Source: Lachnospiraceae oral taxon 107 str. F0167 (GTDB lineage Bacteria; Bacillota; Clostridia; Lachnospirales; Lachnospiraceae). Taken from it: a DNA stretch of 64,000 nucleotides. The notes under the pieces are model-generated. The model was not told where the DNA came from. It did no database searches and was given only the letters and a program-made list of their open reading frames with translations. The stretch is from contig GL890587.1 in NCBI GenBank assembly GCA_000209465.1, forward strand, positions 62,001-126,000, in the 5' to 3' direction. The first letter of the stretch is position 1; the number at the start of each line of letters is the position of its first letter. This document shows, piece by piece, positions 18,849 through 27,621 of this stretch. The position numbers and the translations under genes are program-made.

Positions 18849-19178
18849 GTGGTAAGGGTAAAAACAAATATGCTTGAAGGTGTAAAGATAGAAGCTCTCT
18901 CAAGATTGTTTAAAGTATTCGGAGAACCCACAAGGATAAAGATACTTTGGGCATTAAATGTACATGAACTATGTGTACTGGATATTTGTGAAGTACTGGA
19001 TATGACAAAGTCGGCAGTATCACATCAGTTAAGTACATTAAAAGAAGCTAAACTGGTCAAGTCAAGAAGAGAAGGTAAGGAAGTATATTATTCACTGGAT
19101 GATGAACATGTAAAGGAAATATTTGAAACAGGTATTGTACATGTGTCACATAGATGTAGAGAAGGAGAAAAGGAATGA
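18849..19178 (+). CDS. ArsR/SmtB-family metal-responsive repressor
   Basis: The 109-residue protein has the ArsR winged helix (RLFKVFGEPTRIKILWAL, then MTKSAVSHQLSTLKEAKLV). Two cysteines stand in the alpha-3 helix (ELCVLDIC). The alpha-5 site reads D-x-H-x10-H-x2-H near the C-terminus, the zinc/cadmium ligand pattern of SmtB-like sensors. It should repress its own operon, which includes an HMA protein and a P-type ATPase, until Zn2+ or Cd2+ binds. The start is uncertain. GTG 18849 is listed, ATG 18870 is possible, and a perfect AGGAGG at 18807-18812 points to an earlier start where only ATC (18816) is in frame. The stop overlaps the next ATG. Confidence 0.88.
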   Translation: MVRVKTNMLEGVKIEALSRLFKVFGEPTRIKILWALNVHELCVLDICEVLDMTKSAVSHQLSTLKEAKLVKSRREGKEVYYSLDDEHVKEIFETGIVHVSHRCREGEKE

Positions 19179-19396
19179 AGAGAGTTTATAAATTAGAAGG
19201 TCTGGATTGTGTGGATTGTGCTGCAAAGCTTGAGAGAAAGCTTGCTGCAATCGATGGTATTACAAGTGTAAATATCAATTTTATGACATTAAAATGTACA
19301 CTGGAGGCTGAAGCTGAAAAGATGAATGAAATTATTGAAAAGGCAATGGAGATAATAAAGGTTGAGGAGCCTGATGTAGAGGTAAAGAGGGCGTAG
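19175..19396 (+). CDS. Heavy-metal-associated (HMA) domain protein
   Basis: The 73-residue product is a single ferredoxin-like HMA domain with the metal-binding motif GLDCVDCAAKLERKL (Cys-11 and Cys-14). Such domains usually form the N-terminus of P1B-type ATPases; here the domain is a separate gene just before the ATPase, overlapping the ArsR stop by four bases. It probably delivers metal to, or senses metal for, the ATPase. AAAGGA precedes the ATG. Confidence 0.9.
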   Translation: MKRVYKLEGLDCVDCAAKLERKLAAIDGITSVNINFMTLKCTLEAEAEKMNEIIEKAMEIIKVEEPDVEVKRA

Positions 19397-19476
19397 GAGG
19401 AAGCTTTACAGATTTTATATTCATTAGGATAGAAGGATAAGATGAACGAAAAGAAAAAAAGATATTAAGTAAAATA

Positions 19477-21327
19477 ATGATAGCGGCAATTTTTTATATA
19501 ATTGCAATTATAATTTCAAAACTGAATTTTCCAAAGTCAAATATAATAAGTTTTGTGCTATTTATAACAGCTTATATAATAGTCGGAAGAGATGTATTAT
19601 TAAAAGCATTTTCAAATATCAAGAGAGGAAAGGTATTTGATGAGAACTTTTTGATGAGTATTGCCACCATAGGAGCAATCATAATAGGTGAGTATCCGGA
19701 AGCTGTCGGAGTAATGCTCTTTTATATGGTTGGAGAATTTTTGCAATCACTGGCGGTAAATAAATCCAGAAAATCCATATCCGATATGATGAATATAAGA
19801 CCTGATTATGCAAATCTGGTAAAAGAAGACGGCAGTGTGGAAATGGTTGATCCCTATGATGTGGAAATAGGAAATACCATATTGATAAAGACCGGAGAGA
19901 TAATCCCTCTTGACGGGGTGGTGGTATCGGGAAAGGCAATGCTTGATACATCGGCACTTACAGGTGAGTCGATTCCAAGAGGCGTGCATATAGGAGACAA
20001 AGTGTATAGCGGAAGCGTAAATAAGGACGGACTTTTAAAGCTTGAGGTTACTAAGGAATTTAGCGAGTCCACTGCAAGTAAGATTCTTGACCTTGTGGAG
20101 AATGCAGCCGCAAAAAAATCAAAGACTGAAAACTTTATATCAAAGTTTGCCGGTGTATATACACCGATAGTTGTTTTTGCGGCAATTGCGCTGGCTTTGA
20201 TTCCTCCGTTTTTGTTCCCGGATACGGGATTTAGTACATGGATTTACAGAGCATTGACATTTTTGGTAGTATCATGTCCCTGTGCCTTTGTTATAGCCAT
20301 ACCGCTAAGCTTTTTCAGCGGTATAGGTGCATCGTCAAAAATAGGTGTACTTATAAAGGGAAGCAATTATTTGGAGCTCTTATCAAGAGTAAAAACCTTT
20401 TTATTTGATAAAACAGGTACTCTTACAAAGGGAGTTTTTGAGGTGGTAAGTATTCATCCTGCCGGTGTAAATGAAGAAATACTGCTTGAAAATGCTGCAA
20501 TGGCTGAGGAATACTCCTCACATCCGATAGCAATTTCAATTAAAAAAGCCTATGGAGAGTTAAAAAAAGAAGGCAATGAAAACATAAATTTTTCCGGAAG
20601 GCTTAGTGAACTTAAAGAGGTGGCAGGTCAGGGTATCAGTATAAGAGTGGACAATGAAGAAGTACTTGTGGGAAATGATAAACTGATGCTCTCAAATAAT
20701 ATAGAATTTGAGAAATGCATGGAAGCCGGAACCATAGTATATGTGGCAAGGGGCAAGACATTCCTTGGATCAATAGTTATAAATGACAGGATAAAAGAGG
20801 ATGTAAGGGATGTTTTACAGGCTTTAAAAAATATCGGTGTGGAAAAAAATATAATGCTGACCGGAGATACAAAGGCTGTGGCGGATGCCGTGTCGGCAAA
20901 GGTGGGAGTGGACTATGCATACTCAGAGCTTTTGCCGCAGCAAAAGGTAGAGAAGGTAGAAGAGATACTGGATGATAAAAATATACTTGCCTTTGTAGGT
21001 GACGGCATAAATGACGCACCTGTACTTGCAAGAGCCGATATAGGTATTGCAATGGGAGGTATAGGCTCGGATGCCGCCATTGAAGCTGCGGATATTGTAA
21101 TTATGGATGATAATCTGAACAATATAGTCAGAGGTATAAGACTTGCAAAAAGAACCATGAATATTGCCAAGCAAAATATTGCATTTGCGATAGGAGTAAA
21201 GTTGATTTTCCTATTGCTTGCAGCCATAGGTTTTGGTACTATGTGGGAAGCGGTATTTGCAGATGTAGGCGTTACCGTGCTTTGCGTAATAAATGCGATG
21301 AGAAATCTGCAAACAAAAAATATATAA
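19477..21327 (+). CDS. P1B-type heavy-metal translocating ATPase (Zn/Cd/Pb type), 5' end frameshifted
   Basis: The 616-residue open frame has all ATPase landmarks: actuator TGES (SALTGESIPR), membrane CPC motif (VSCPCAFVIAIP), phosphorylation site DKTGTLTKG, nucleotide-site HP (SSHPIAISIKKAYG) and hinge VGDGINDAPVLARADIG. The CPC motif and the ArsR context favour export of Zn2+, Cd2+ or Pb2+. ATG 19477 has no ribosome site. An AAGGAT site precedes an ATG at 19442, whose frame (MNEKKKR then Y and stop) would continue into the ATPase if the A7 run at 19454-19460 had one more A. The true start is therefore probably 19442. Confidence 0.9.
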   Translation: MIAAIFYIIAIIISKLNFPKSNIISFVLFITAYIIVGRDVLLKAFSNIKRGKVFDENFLMSIATIGAIIIGEYPEAVGVMLFYMVGEFLQSLAVNKSRKSISDMMNIRPDYANLVKEDGSVEMVDPYDVEIGNTILIKTGEIIPLDGVVVSGKAMLDTSALTGESIPRGVHIGDKVYSGSVNKDGLLKLEVTKEFSESTASKILDLVENAAAKKSKTENFISKFAGVYTPIVVFAAIALALIPPFLFPDTGFSTWIYRALTFLVVSCPCAFVIAIPLSFFSGIGASSKIGVLIKGSNYLELLSRVKTFLFDKTGTLTKGVFEVVSIHPAGVNEEILLENAAMAEEYSSHPIAISIKKAYGELKKEGNENINFSGRLSELKEVAGQGISIRVDNEEVLVGNDKLMLSNNIEFEKCMEAGTIVYVARGKTFLGSIVINDRIKEDVRDVLQALKNIGVEKNIMLTGDTKAVADAVSAKVGVDYAYSELLPQQKVEKVEEILDDKNILAFVGDGINDAPVLARADIGIAMGGIGSDAAIEAADIVIMDDNLNNIVRGIRLAKRTMNIAKQNIAFAIGVKLIFLLLAAIGFGTMWEAVFADVGVTVLCVINAMRNLQTKNI

Positions 21328-21419
21328 ATTATATGATTCAATCTTTAAATTTATCATCCTGTGAGCTGAATTTTTGGGATTATAAAATTAAGGTTTTGAA
21401 TAAATATTATGGAGATTTT

Positions 21420-21899
21420 ATGGAGAAGATAACAAGCTTTACAATAGACCATCTAAAACTTTTCCCGGGTGTATATGTGTCAAGGAAAGATAATGTGGGA
21501 GAGATGACAGTCACCACATTTGATATCAGAATGACAAGACCGAATTTTGAGCCTGTGATAAATACTGCGGAACTACATGCAATAGAGCATCTTGGAGCAA
21601 CATTTTTAAGAAATCATAAGCAATTTGGAGAGAGCATTTTATACTTTGGACCTATGGGCTGCAGAACAGGCTGTTACCTGCTTTTAAAGGGAGATTATGA
21701 GTCAAAGGATATAATACCTCTTTTAAAAGAAATGTTTGAATTTATAAAAAAATTCGAGGGAGAGATTCCCGGAGCCTGTGCAAAAGACTGTGGAAACTAT
21801 CTTGATATGAATCTTCCTATGGCAAAATATATTGCAGGAAAGTATCTGGATGAAGTGCTTGAGAATATTTTAGAGGAGAGGCTTATATATCCTGAATAA
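21420..21899 (+). CDS. luxS: S-ribosylhomocysteine lyase LuxS
   Basis: LuxS cleaves S-ribosylhomocysteine to homocysteine and DPD, the precursor of autoinducer-2. The 159-residue protein has the zinc motif HAIEH (in AELHAIEHLGATFLRNH), the catalytic Cys in GPMGCRTGCYL and the third zinc ligand region PGACAKDCGNYLDMNL. Length is normal. GGAG lies eight bases before the ATG at 21420. The frame is open farther upstream, but that part overlaps the ATPase gene and has no family similarity. Confidence 0.96.
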   Translation: MEKITSFTIDHLKLFPGVYVSRKDNVGEMTVTTFDIRMTRPNFEPVINTAELHAIEHLGATFLRNHKQFGESILYFGPMGCRTGCYLLLKGDYESKDIIPLLKEMFEFIKKFEGEIPGACAKDCGNYLDMNLPMAKYIAGKYLDEVLENILEERLIYPE

Positions 21900-21932
21900 A
21901 ATTGTTACGGTTCATGTACCATATATCTTGAG

Positions 21933-21978
21933 ACTTTTAATTTTACAATCCTTGCGATTAGGATTGTAAAACAAAAGT
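21933..21978. other. Large inverted repeat downstream of luxS
   Basis: TTTTACAATCCT pairs with AGGATTGTAAAA around a 7-base loop, with an outer ACTTTT/AAAAGT stem. There is no T-run after it on the plus strand, so it is a weak terminator candidate or a transcript-end stabiliser. Bases 21979-22055 show nothing else. Confidence 0.5.
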
Positions 21979-22055
21979 TCTAAAGGGGCTACCTGAACTG
22001 TATATAAAATATAATATAATAATAATATAAAATTTAAAATATAAAGACAAATATA

Positions 22056-22083
22056 TTGAAAAAATTATATTTTGTATTATAAT
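22056..22083 (+). promoter_or_regulatory. Promoter of the probable 6S RNA
   Basis: TTGAAA (22056-22061), a 16-base spacer and a perfect TATAAT (22078-22083). Transcription would start near 22090. Confidence 0.7.
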
Positions 22084-22089
22084 TTGAGT

Positions 22090-22276
22090 ATGAAGAAAAA
22101 TTCCTGAGGTGAGCGATAACTTTGCCAATTTTGAACCTACATTTTGATTTATGGGATTCCAAATAACCTTGTTTGGATGTCAGGCTGCTATAGGTAGAAG
22201 ACAGATATCAAGGTGAGGTAACCCACCTAGCTTCGCTAGGCGTCAATAAGCAAAGCCGTCACTTTGGGTCTTAAAA
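22090..22276 (+). ncRNA. ssrS: Probable 6S RNA
   Basis: A gene-free interval of about 185 bases has its own promoter and terminator. Its ends pair: CCTGAGGTG near 22104 matches CACTTTGGG near 22260 over nine pairs including G-U, giving the long closing stem of 6S RNA. The 3' half contains a small GC-rich hairpin (CCTAGCTTCGCTAGG near 22227-22241) and GTAACCCACC, features I recall from clostridial 6S RNAs. 6S RNA mimics an open promoter and binds RNA polymerase holoenzyme. The assignment is from pattern memory; a covariance-model search was not possible. It is not tmRNA, SRP RNA or RNase P RNA, whose core motifs are missing. Confidence 0.72.
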
Positions 22277-22305
22277 AGAGTAGTTTTTACTACTCTTTTG
22301 TTTTA
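22274..22305 (+). terminator. Terminator of the 6S-like RNA
   Basis: AAAAGAGTAG pairs perfectly with CTACTCTTTT around TTTTTA, followed by GTTTTAT. Confidence 0.92.
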
Positions 22306-22331
22306 TATAAAAATATGATATGGATGGTTTT

Positions 22332-22826
22332 ATGGCAGAGACGCTTACAAAGGAAGATATAAAAAAGATAGAGGCGGAGATTGAGGAAAGAAAATTGGTG
22401 CTGAGACCGCAGCTTATAGAGGCGGTAAAAGAAGCAAGAGCACATGGGGATTTATCGGAGAATTTTGAATATTATGCCGCCAAAAGAGAAAAGAATAAAA
22501 ATGAGAGCAGAATCAATTATCTGGAAAGAATGCTCAGGTTTTGTAATGTATATGAAGATAAAACAGAGGATGATCAGGTAGGAATTGATAAGGTTGTGGA
22601 ATTATACTTTGAAGAAGATGATGAGAGTGAAAAGTTTAAAATAGTTACCTCTATCAGGGGAGATTCACTTGAAGGCAGATTAAGTATTGAATCGCCGATA
22701 GGAAAGGCTATAGTCGGAAAGAAAAAAGGTGACAGAGTAAGAGTGCCTGTGGGTGACGGAGGATATTTTGTAAAAATAATGTCCATAGAGATAAGCGATG
22801 ATGAAGACGAGATAAGATCATTTTAG
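22332..22826 (+). CDS. GreA/GreB-family transcription elongation factor
   Basis: The 164-residue protein starts [20 protein letters not shown] and has the coiled-coil finger tip motif [18 protein letters not shown] with the conserved acidic residues that stimulate RNA cleavage by stalled polymerase. The C-terminal FKBP-like domain ends in a conserved [20 protein letters not shown] block. It is slightly longer than standard GreA because of an acidic insert ([11 protein letters not shown]) and acidic tail, so it may be a GreA paralogue; a housekeeping greA elsewhere cannot be excluded. ATG 22332 is preferred; ATG 22320 is an alternative. Confidence 0.9.
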   Translation: MAETLTKEDIKKIEAEIEERKLVLRPQLIEAVKEARAHGDLSENFEYYAAKREKNKNESRINYLERMLRFCNVYEDKTEDDQVGIDKVVELYFEEDDESEKFKIVTSIRGDSLEGRLSIESPIGKAIVGKKKGDRVRVPVGDGGYFVKIMSIEISDDEDEIRSF

Positions 22827-22834
22827 GAGAAAAT

Positions 22835-23272
22835 ATGAAGCTTGTAATACAGAGAGTAAATCATGCAAATGTAAAAATAGACGGGGAAGAAGTAGGTAAA
22901 ATAAATAAGGGATTATTAGTATTGGTCGGCGTGGCTGCGGATGATGATGAAAAGATAGTTGAAAAATACTTTAATAAGCTGATAAAGCTTAGGATATTTG
23001 AAGATGAAAACGGTAAGACCAATCTTTCATTAAATGATGTAGGCGGAGAACTGCTGCTTGTATCACAGTTTACATTATTGGCAAATTGTAAGGACGGCAA
23101 CAGACCGAGCTTTATAGGAGCAGGCTCTCCGGATGAGGCAAAAAGACTGTATGAATATATGGTGGAGCTTGGTAAAAAATCAGGTATACATACGGAATGC
23201 GGAGTTTTCGGAGCGGATATGAAAGTATCCCTTGAAAATGACGGACCGTTTACTATAGTATTGGAACTCTAA
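22835..23272 (+). CDS. dtd: D-aminoacyl-tRNA deacylase
   Basis: The enzyme removes D-amino acids wrongly loaded on tRNA. The 145-residue protein starts [20 protein letters not shown], carries the catalytic [17 protein letters not shown] block and ends with the cross-subunit [10 protein letters not shown] motif, equivalent to the NxGP(V/F)T loop of Dtd. Length is standard. It follows the GreA-like gene by eight bases, with AGGAGA before the ATG, and the response-regulator ATG starts two bases after its stop, so all may be one transcript. Confidence 0.95.
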   Translation: MKLVIQRVNHANVKIDGEEVGKINKGLLVLVGVAADDDEKIVEKYFNKLIKLRIFEDENGKTNLSLNDVGGELLLVSQFTLLANCKDGNRPSFIGAGSPDEAKRLYEYMVELGKKSGIHTECGVFGADMKVSLENDGPFTIVLEL

Positions 23273-23273
23273 T

Positions 23274-24878
23274 ATGAAAGAACTTTATAAAATATTACTT
23301 GTTGATGACGAGGAAGAGGTCAGAAAAAGCATTATAAAAAAAATCAACTGGGAAGAAGAAGGATTTTTGGTAGTCGGAGATGCCGAAAACGGAGTGGAGG
23401 CATTGGAGAAAATAGAGAATCTGAATCCTGACCTTGTATTTACGGATATAAGAATGCCATATATGGACGGACTGGAATTGATAAATGAAATCAATATAAG
23501 ATATCCTCTTATAAAGTCCATGATTTTTTCGGGCTTTGATGATTTTGATTATGCCAAAGAAGCTATAAAAATGGGAGTTATCGAATATGTGCTAAAGCCC
23601 GTATCAGCGCCGGAGCTTACGGAGATACTAAGAAAAGTGCATAAGAACCTGGATGCCGAACTGGATAAAAAAAGAGATATTGAAAAATTAAAAAGGGGTT
23701 ATCTGGCAAGTCTTCCAATCCTCAGAGAACAGTTTTTAAACGGATTGATACATGGAAGCTTAAGTAAGGCTGAGATAGAGCATGCACTTAAGGAATATGA
23801 AATAAACTTAAATAATGCAAGCAAATATATAGTTGCAGCGATACATATAGATGATATGGACAGCCATATAGTGGCAAAAGAACTTATACCAATCTCTGTA
23901 AAGGTAAACCTGCTTGAAAATCTTGGAGATAAATTCCATGCGGAGGTGTTCTCGGTTTATTCAAATACCAGTATGTATATTCTTATAGGTCTGCCGGATA
24001 AGATGTCCAAAAACTATATAATGTCGGTGCTTTCAGAGGCTATAAAGGATGTTAACAGAACCATAGGCGTAAACTTAACTATAGGGCTCGGTATCACTGT
24101 AAATAATCTTACAGAGCTTCACAAGTCATATACTCTGGCAAAGGAGGCGCTTGGCTACAGAGGTATTGTAGGCAATGGCGAGGTTATATATATAAAGGAT
24201 ATGGAGCCTGTTAAGTCCGATAAATTAAAATTTGAGGATATTGAGGCAAAGGAATATATCAATATATTAAAATTCGGAAGTGATGAAAGTATCATAGAAT
24301 ATGTTGAAAAGATATTTGCAAAGCTGAAGGAATCAAAGGTACATTCAAGCCAGTATCAATCCTATATGATAAATGTGATAAATATTATTATCAGTCTTGT
24401 ACAGGATTACAGTCTGGAGCTTTCCGTACTGACTAAAACTGCTACAGATTATATAGACCTTTTGGATAAGATAAAGGATACCGGAGGTTTTAGAGAATGG
24501 CTGCTTGAGGCAAGTATAAATATTGCTCATAAAATAAGGGAAGACAGAGCCTTTACCTCCAAAAAGGTATTGGAAGAGGCGAAAAGTTATATAGAAGAGA
24601 ATTTTGCGGATATTGATTTATCTTTGGAAAAACTTTGTAAACATCTGCATGTTTCGGTTGCCAGGTTCTCCACAAATTTTAAAAAGGATATGGGGATATC
24701 CTATGTAAATTTCCTTACAAATTTGAGATTACAAAAGGCGGTGGAACTTTTAAAGACTACCGATGAAAAGACCTATATCATTGCCGAAATGGTAGGCTAT
24801 GCGGATCAGAACTATTTCAGCTATGTATTTAAGAAAAAATACGGGGTTTCACCTTCAAAATACCGTCAGCAGGTTTAG
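23274..24878 (+). CDS. YesN-type response regulator with AraC DNA-binding domain
   Basis: The 534-residue protein has a receiver domain at residues 1-125 (VDDEEEVRKSI, phospho-acceptor in LVFTDIRMPYMDGLEL, Lys in EYVLKPVSAPEL). A long central region of about 270 residues is typical of YesN regulators, and an AraC-type double helix-turn-helix follows at about 430-534 (LSLEKLCKHLHVSVARFSTN, then IIAEMVGYADQNYFSYVFKK). It should be phosphorylated by the histidine kinase encoded next and switch on sugar-uptake genes. The gene is followed three bases later by that kinase. Confidence 0.94.
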   Translation: MKELYKILLVDDEEEVRKSIIKKINWEEEGFLVVGDAENGVEALEKIENLNPDLVFTDIRMPYMDGLELINEINIRYPLIKSMIFSGFDDFDYAKEAIKMGVIEYVLKPVSAPELTEILRKVHKNLDAELDKKRDIEKLKRGYLASLPILREQFLNGLIHGSLSKAEIEHALKEYEINLNNASKYIVAAIHIDDMDSHIVAKELIPISVKVNLLENLGDKFHAEVFSVYSNTSMYILIGLPDKMSKNYIMSVLSEAIKDVNRTIGVNLTIGLGITVNNLTELHKSYTLAKEALGYRGIVGNGEVIYIKDMEPVKSDKLKFEDIEAKEYINILKFGSDESIIEYVEKIFAKLKESKVHSSQYQSYMINVINIIISLVQDYSLELSVLTKTATDYIDLLDKIKDTGGFREWLLEASINIAHKIREDRAFTSKKVLEEAKSYIEENFADIDLSLEKLCKHLHVSVARFSTNFKKDMGISYVNFLTNLRLQKAVELLKTTDEKTYIIAEMVGYADQNYFSYVFKKKYGVSPSKYRQQV

Positions 24879-24881
24879 TAT

Positions 24882-26675
24882 ATGGATAGGGGAAAGTTCA
24901 GTATAAAAAAGCTCAGTATAAAAAATCTGAGCATACAAAGCTCCATCTTCATATACTTTACAGTTACCGCAATCATTGCCATAGCCCTTATAAGCCTTAT
25001 AATGTTTCAGAGATTTACAAACAGTCTTAATGCCACCATTATTGAAGAAAATTCAGGCATTATCGGTCAGGTGGGTGAGTCTATAGATTCATATCTGAGA
25101 AATTCTATGAAGATTTCAGATTCCATATATTATAATGTAATCAAAAACACCGATATATCAGGCAATGAAATAAAAAAGGGTATGAACCTCATCTATGTAA
25201 ACAATGATAATATGATAGAGGATATAGCTCTTATATCCGGAAGCGGAGAATTGATAGAGTCAATGCCTGCGCTTAGATTAAAGGATAATATCAATGTTTT
25301 AGAAAAAGATTTTTTTAAAAAAAGTATGGCGGAGAGCGAGTATATTTATTTTTCCATGCCCCACATCAGAAATCTGTTTGACCAAAATGAAAGCAGCTAT
25401 TCCTGGGTAATGTCTCTTGCAAGAGCTGTGGAGATAACGGATGAGGGTAAGGCTACTCAGGCTGTACTTCTTATAAATTTAAACTATGTTTTTTTTGAAG
25501 AGCTGTTTTCAAATGTAAATCTTGGAAATGGAGGATATATTTATCTGACCAATGACAGGGGAGATATAATATGGCATCCCAGACAAAATGAAATATACTC
25601 AGGTCGTTTTGATGAAAATAATAAATATGCGGCAGGGTTAAAAGACGGTATCAGTGTTGAAAATTATGGCGGTAAGAAAGTTACTTTAAATGTAAGAACC
25701 ATAGGATATACAGGGTGGAAGCTGGTGGGAGTCACACCCAACGCCACATTAAATATCTATGGAATTAAGTTCAGATTCTTTGTGGTTTTTGTAGCGGATT
25801 TATTTTTGTTTTTGCTGGCAATGATAAATGCCTTTATTTCGGATAAGATATCAAATCCTATAAAGAGGCTTGATACAAGTGTAAGAGAGATTGAGAGCGG
25901 AAATCTGGATGTGGATATAGTACCAAGCGGCTCGTATGAGGTGGAGCATCTTGGGAAGTCCATAAAAAATATGTTGGGGAGAATAAAGCTTTTGATGTCC
26001 GATTTGGTGGAAGAACATAATGCCAAGAGAAAATCGGAGTTTGACACTTTGCAATCCCAGATAAATCCGCATTTTTTATACAATACTTTGGATATTATAG
26101 TATGGATGATTGAAAATGAAGAGCCTGATAAGGCGGTAAGTATAGTGACCGCTCTGGCAAAGTTTTTTAGGATTTCTCTTAGCAAGGGTAAGAATATAAT
26201 CACCGTAAAGGATGAAATAGAGCATGTAAGAAACTATCTTATGATACAGAATATGCGCTTTAAAAACAGATTTGAATATAGCATAGAGGCGGATGAAGAG
26301 GTGCTTTTATATTCCTCATTAAAACTTATGTTGCAGCCGTTGGTGGAAAATGCCATATATCACGGCATGGAATTTATGGATGGAGACGGAGAGATAGATG
26401 TAAAAGTATCTAAGGAGGGCGAAAGTCTTTATTTTACCATCAGTGATAACGGGCTGGGTATGAGCAAGGAAATGGTGGATAAATTATTAAGTAAGGATAT
26501 TATGCCAAGCAAAAAGGGCTCGGGAATAGGAGTAAAGAATGTAAATGAGAGAATAAAGCTGTACTTTGGAAATGAGTACGGACTCCGTGTTGAATCCGAA
26601 CCCGATGAGGGTACAAAAATCATTATTCATTTGCCTGCTGCAATATATGGAGAGGGAAAATATGAAGACAGATAA
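24882..26675 (+). CDS. YesM-type sensor histidine kinase
   Basis: The 597-residue membrane kinase has a transmembrane segment at about 22-45, a large extracytoplasmic dCache-like sensor (about 46-290), a second membrane segment (FFVVFVADLFLFLLAMINAF), a HAMP domain (NPIKRLDTSVREIESGNLDV) and a His_kinase domain with the phospho-His motif NPHFLYNTLDIIVWMI. The ATPase domain has N box LQPLVENAIYHGM and G boxes SDNGLGMS and GSGIGVKNVNERI. Such kinases report on extracellular sugars, often through a binding protein; two candidate partners follow directly. Its end overlaps the next gene by 14 bases. Confidence 0.94.
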   Translation: MDRGKFSIKKLSIKNLSIQSSIFIYFTVTAIIAIALISLIMFQRFTNSLNATIIEENSGIIGQVGESIDSYLRNSMKISDSIYYNVIKNTDISGNEIKKGMNLIYVNNDNMIEDIALISGSGELIESMPALRLKDNINVLEKDFFKKSMAESEYIYFSMPHIRNLFDQNESSYSWVMSLARAVEITDEGKATQAVLLINLNYVFFEELFSNVNLGNGGYIYLTNDRGDIIWHPRQNEIYSGRFDENNKYAAGLKDGISVENYGGKKVTLNVRTIGYTGWKLVGVTPNATLNIYGIKFRFFVVFVADLFLFLLAMINAFISDKISNPIKRLDTSVREIESGNLDVDIVPSGSYEVEHLGKSIKNMLGRIKLLMSDLVEEHNAKRKSEFDTLQSQINPHFLYNTLDIIVWMIENEEPDKAVSIVTALAKFFRISLSKGKNIITVKDEIEHVRNYLMIQNMRFKNRFEYSIEADEEVLLYSSLKLMLQPLVENAIYHGMEFMDGDGEIDVKVSKEGESLYFTISDNGLGMSKEMVDKLLSKDIMPSKKGSGIGVKNVNERIKLYFGNEYGLRVESEPDEGTKIIIHLPAAIYGEGKYEDR

Positions 26676-27603
26676 AAAATATATATGGATATTATGGTTT
26701 ATCTCTATTGTCTTACTTTTTATAATCTCTCAGACAGATTTGATTCTAAAAGAAGAAGTGCCGCATGTATATCAGGTATCACTGATACTTGACAGTGAAG
26801 ATGAAAGCAAATATATAAACTTAAAAAAGGGAGTGGATGATGCCGCCAAGAAATATAATATCGATATAAATTTGCTCACCTTAAATAATATTACTCAGAA
26901 TGCCGTTATATACTCGGCAGAAGAAAACGGCACCAACGGTATAATCGTACTTGCAAAAAATGATTTGGAAATAAATAATAAAAAAGTTCCTATAGTCGTT
27001 TTAAAATCAAAGTCCGGAGATATTATCGATAATCCTAAAAGCGGCTATTTGAGTATAAATACCGATTATACCGGAATGATTACAAAGCTATATAATTCTT
27101 TTGAAGAAAAATTTGATAAAAACTCCTATATATATGTGTTTTTAAATAATAGAGATATTTCCGGAATAGAGGAGGAAATAGATTTCTTGAAATCAAAGCA
27201 AAGTTCCAATATAATTTTTATAGAGGGTGATGAAAAGGAATTTAGAACAGCCATAGAGGATTTGGTACATAGTAAAAATAATGCCTATGTATTTTCACTG
27301 GATAAGACAAGTACCGATAATTTATGCAAAATAGTCGGTGCAAGTACTGTATACAGGGAGCGTATACAGGGTTTTTATTGTATCGGGGCTACCACATTCT
27401 TTTTAAATAAGCTAAATGACGGTACAATTGATGCGATAGCTACGGTTAATGAGTATGATGAAGGATATTTGGCAGTTGAGATGCTTATGGCGGATTTGAA
27501 AAAAACAAATTATATGTCAAATATCGATATGGAAAATATGTTGGTGAATAAGGAAAGTCTGGAAAACGAGGAAGTGGTAAAACAGCTTTTCCCTATTGAC
27601 TAG
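26662..27603 (+). CDS. Membrane-anchored sugar-binding protein (Peripla_BP_4 type), probable co-sensor
   Basis: The 313-residue protein begins MKTDKKYIWILWFISIVLLF, an uncleaved membrane anchor without a lipobox cysteine. The exported part has the periplasmic-binding fold of the ribose/YtfQ family (VPHVYQVSLILDSEDESKYI at its start, DEGYLAVEMLMADL near the end). The first lobe is poorly conserved, so the ligand is unclear. Its start overlaps the kinase gene, and no permease or ATPase gene is present. A role in presenting ligand to the YesM kinase is therefore more likely than transport, as in clostridial XylFII-LytS systems; this is inference. Confidence 0.8.
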   Translation: MKTDKKYIWILWFISIVLLFIISQTDLILKEEVPHVYQVSLILDSEDESKYINLKKGVDDAAKKYNIDINLLTLNNITQNAVIYSAEENGTNGIIVLAKNDLEINNKKVPIVVLKSKSGDIIDNPKSGYLSINTDYTGMITKLYNSFEEKFDKNSYIYVFLNNRDISGIEEEIDFLKSKQSSNIIFIEGDEKEFRTAIEDLVHSKNNAYVFSLDKTSTDNLCKIVGASTVYRERIQGFYCIGATTFFLNKLNDGTIDAIATVNEYDEGYLAVEMLMADLKKTNYMSNIDMENMLVNKESLENEEVVKQLFPID

Positions 27604-27621
27604 TACATATACGGGAGGAAG

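Noticed and set aside
21933-21978. Riboswitch after luxS
   Set aside because: Only a simple long hairpin is present, with no conserved aptamer bases.
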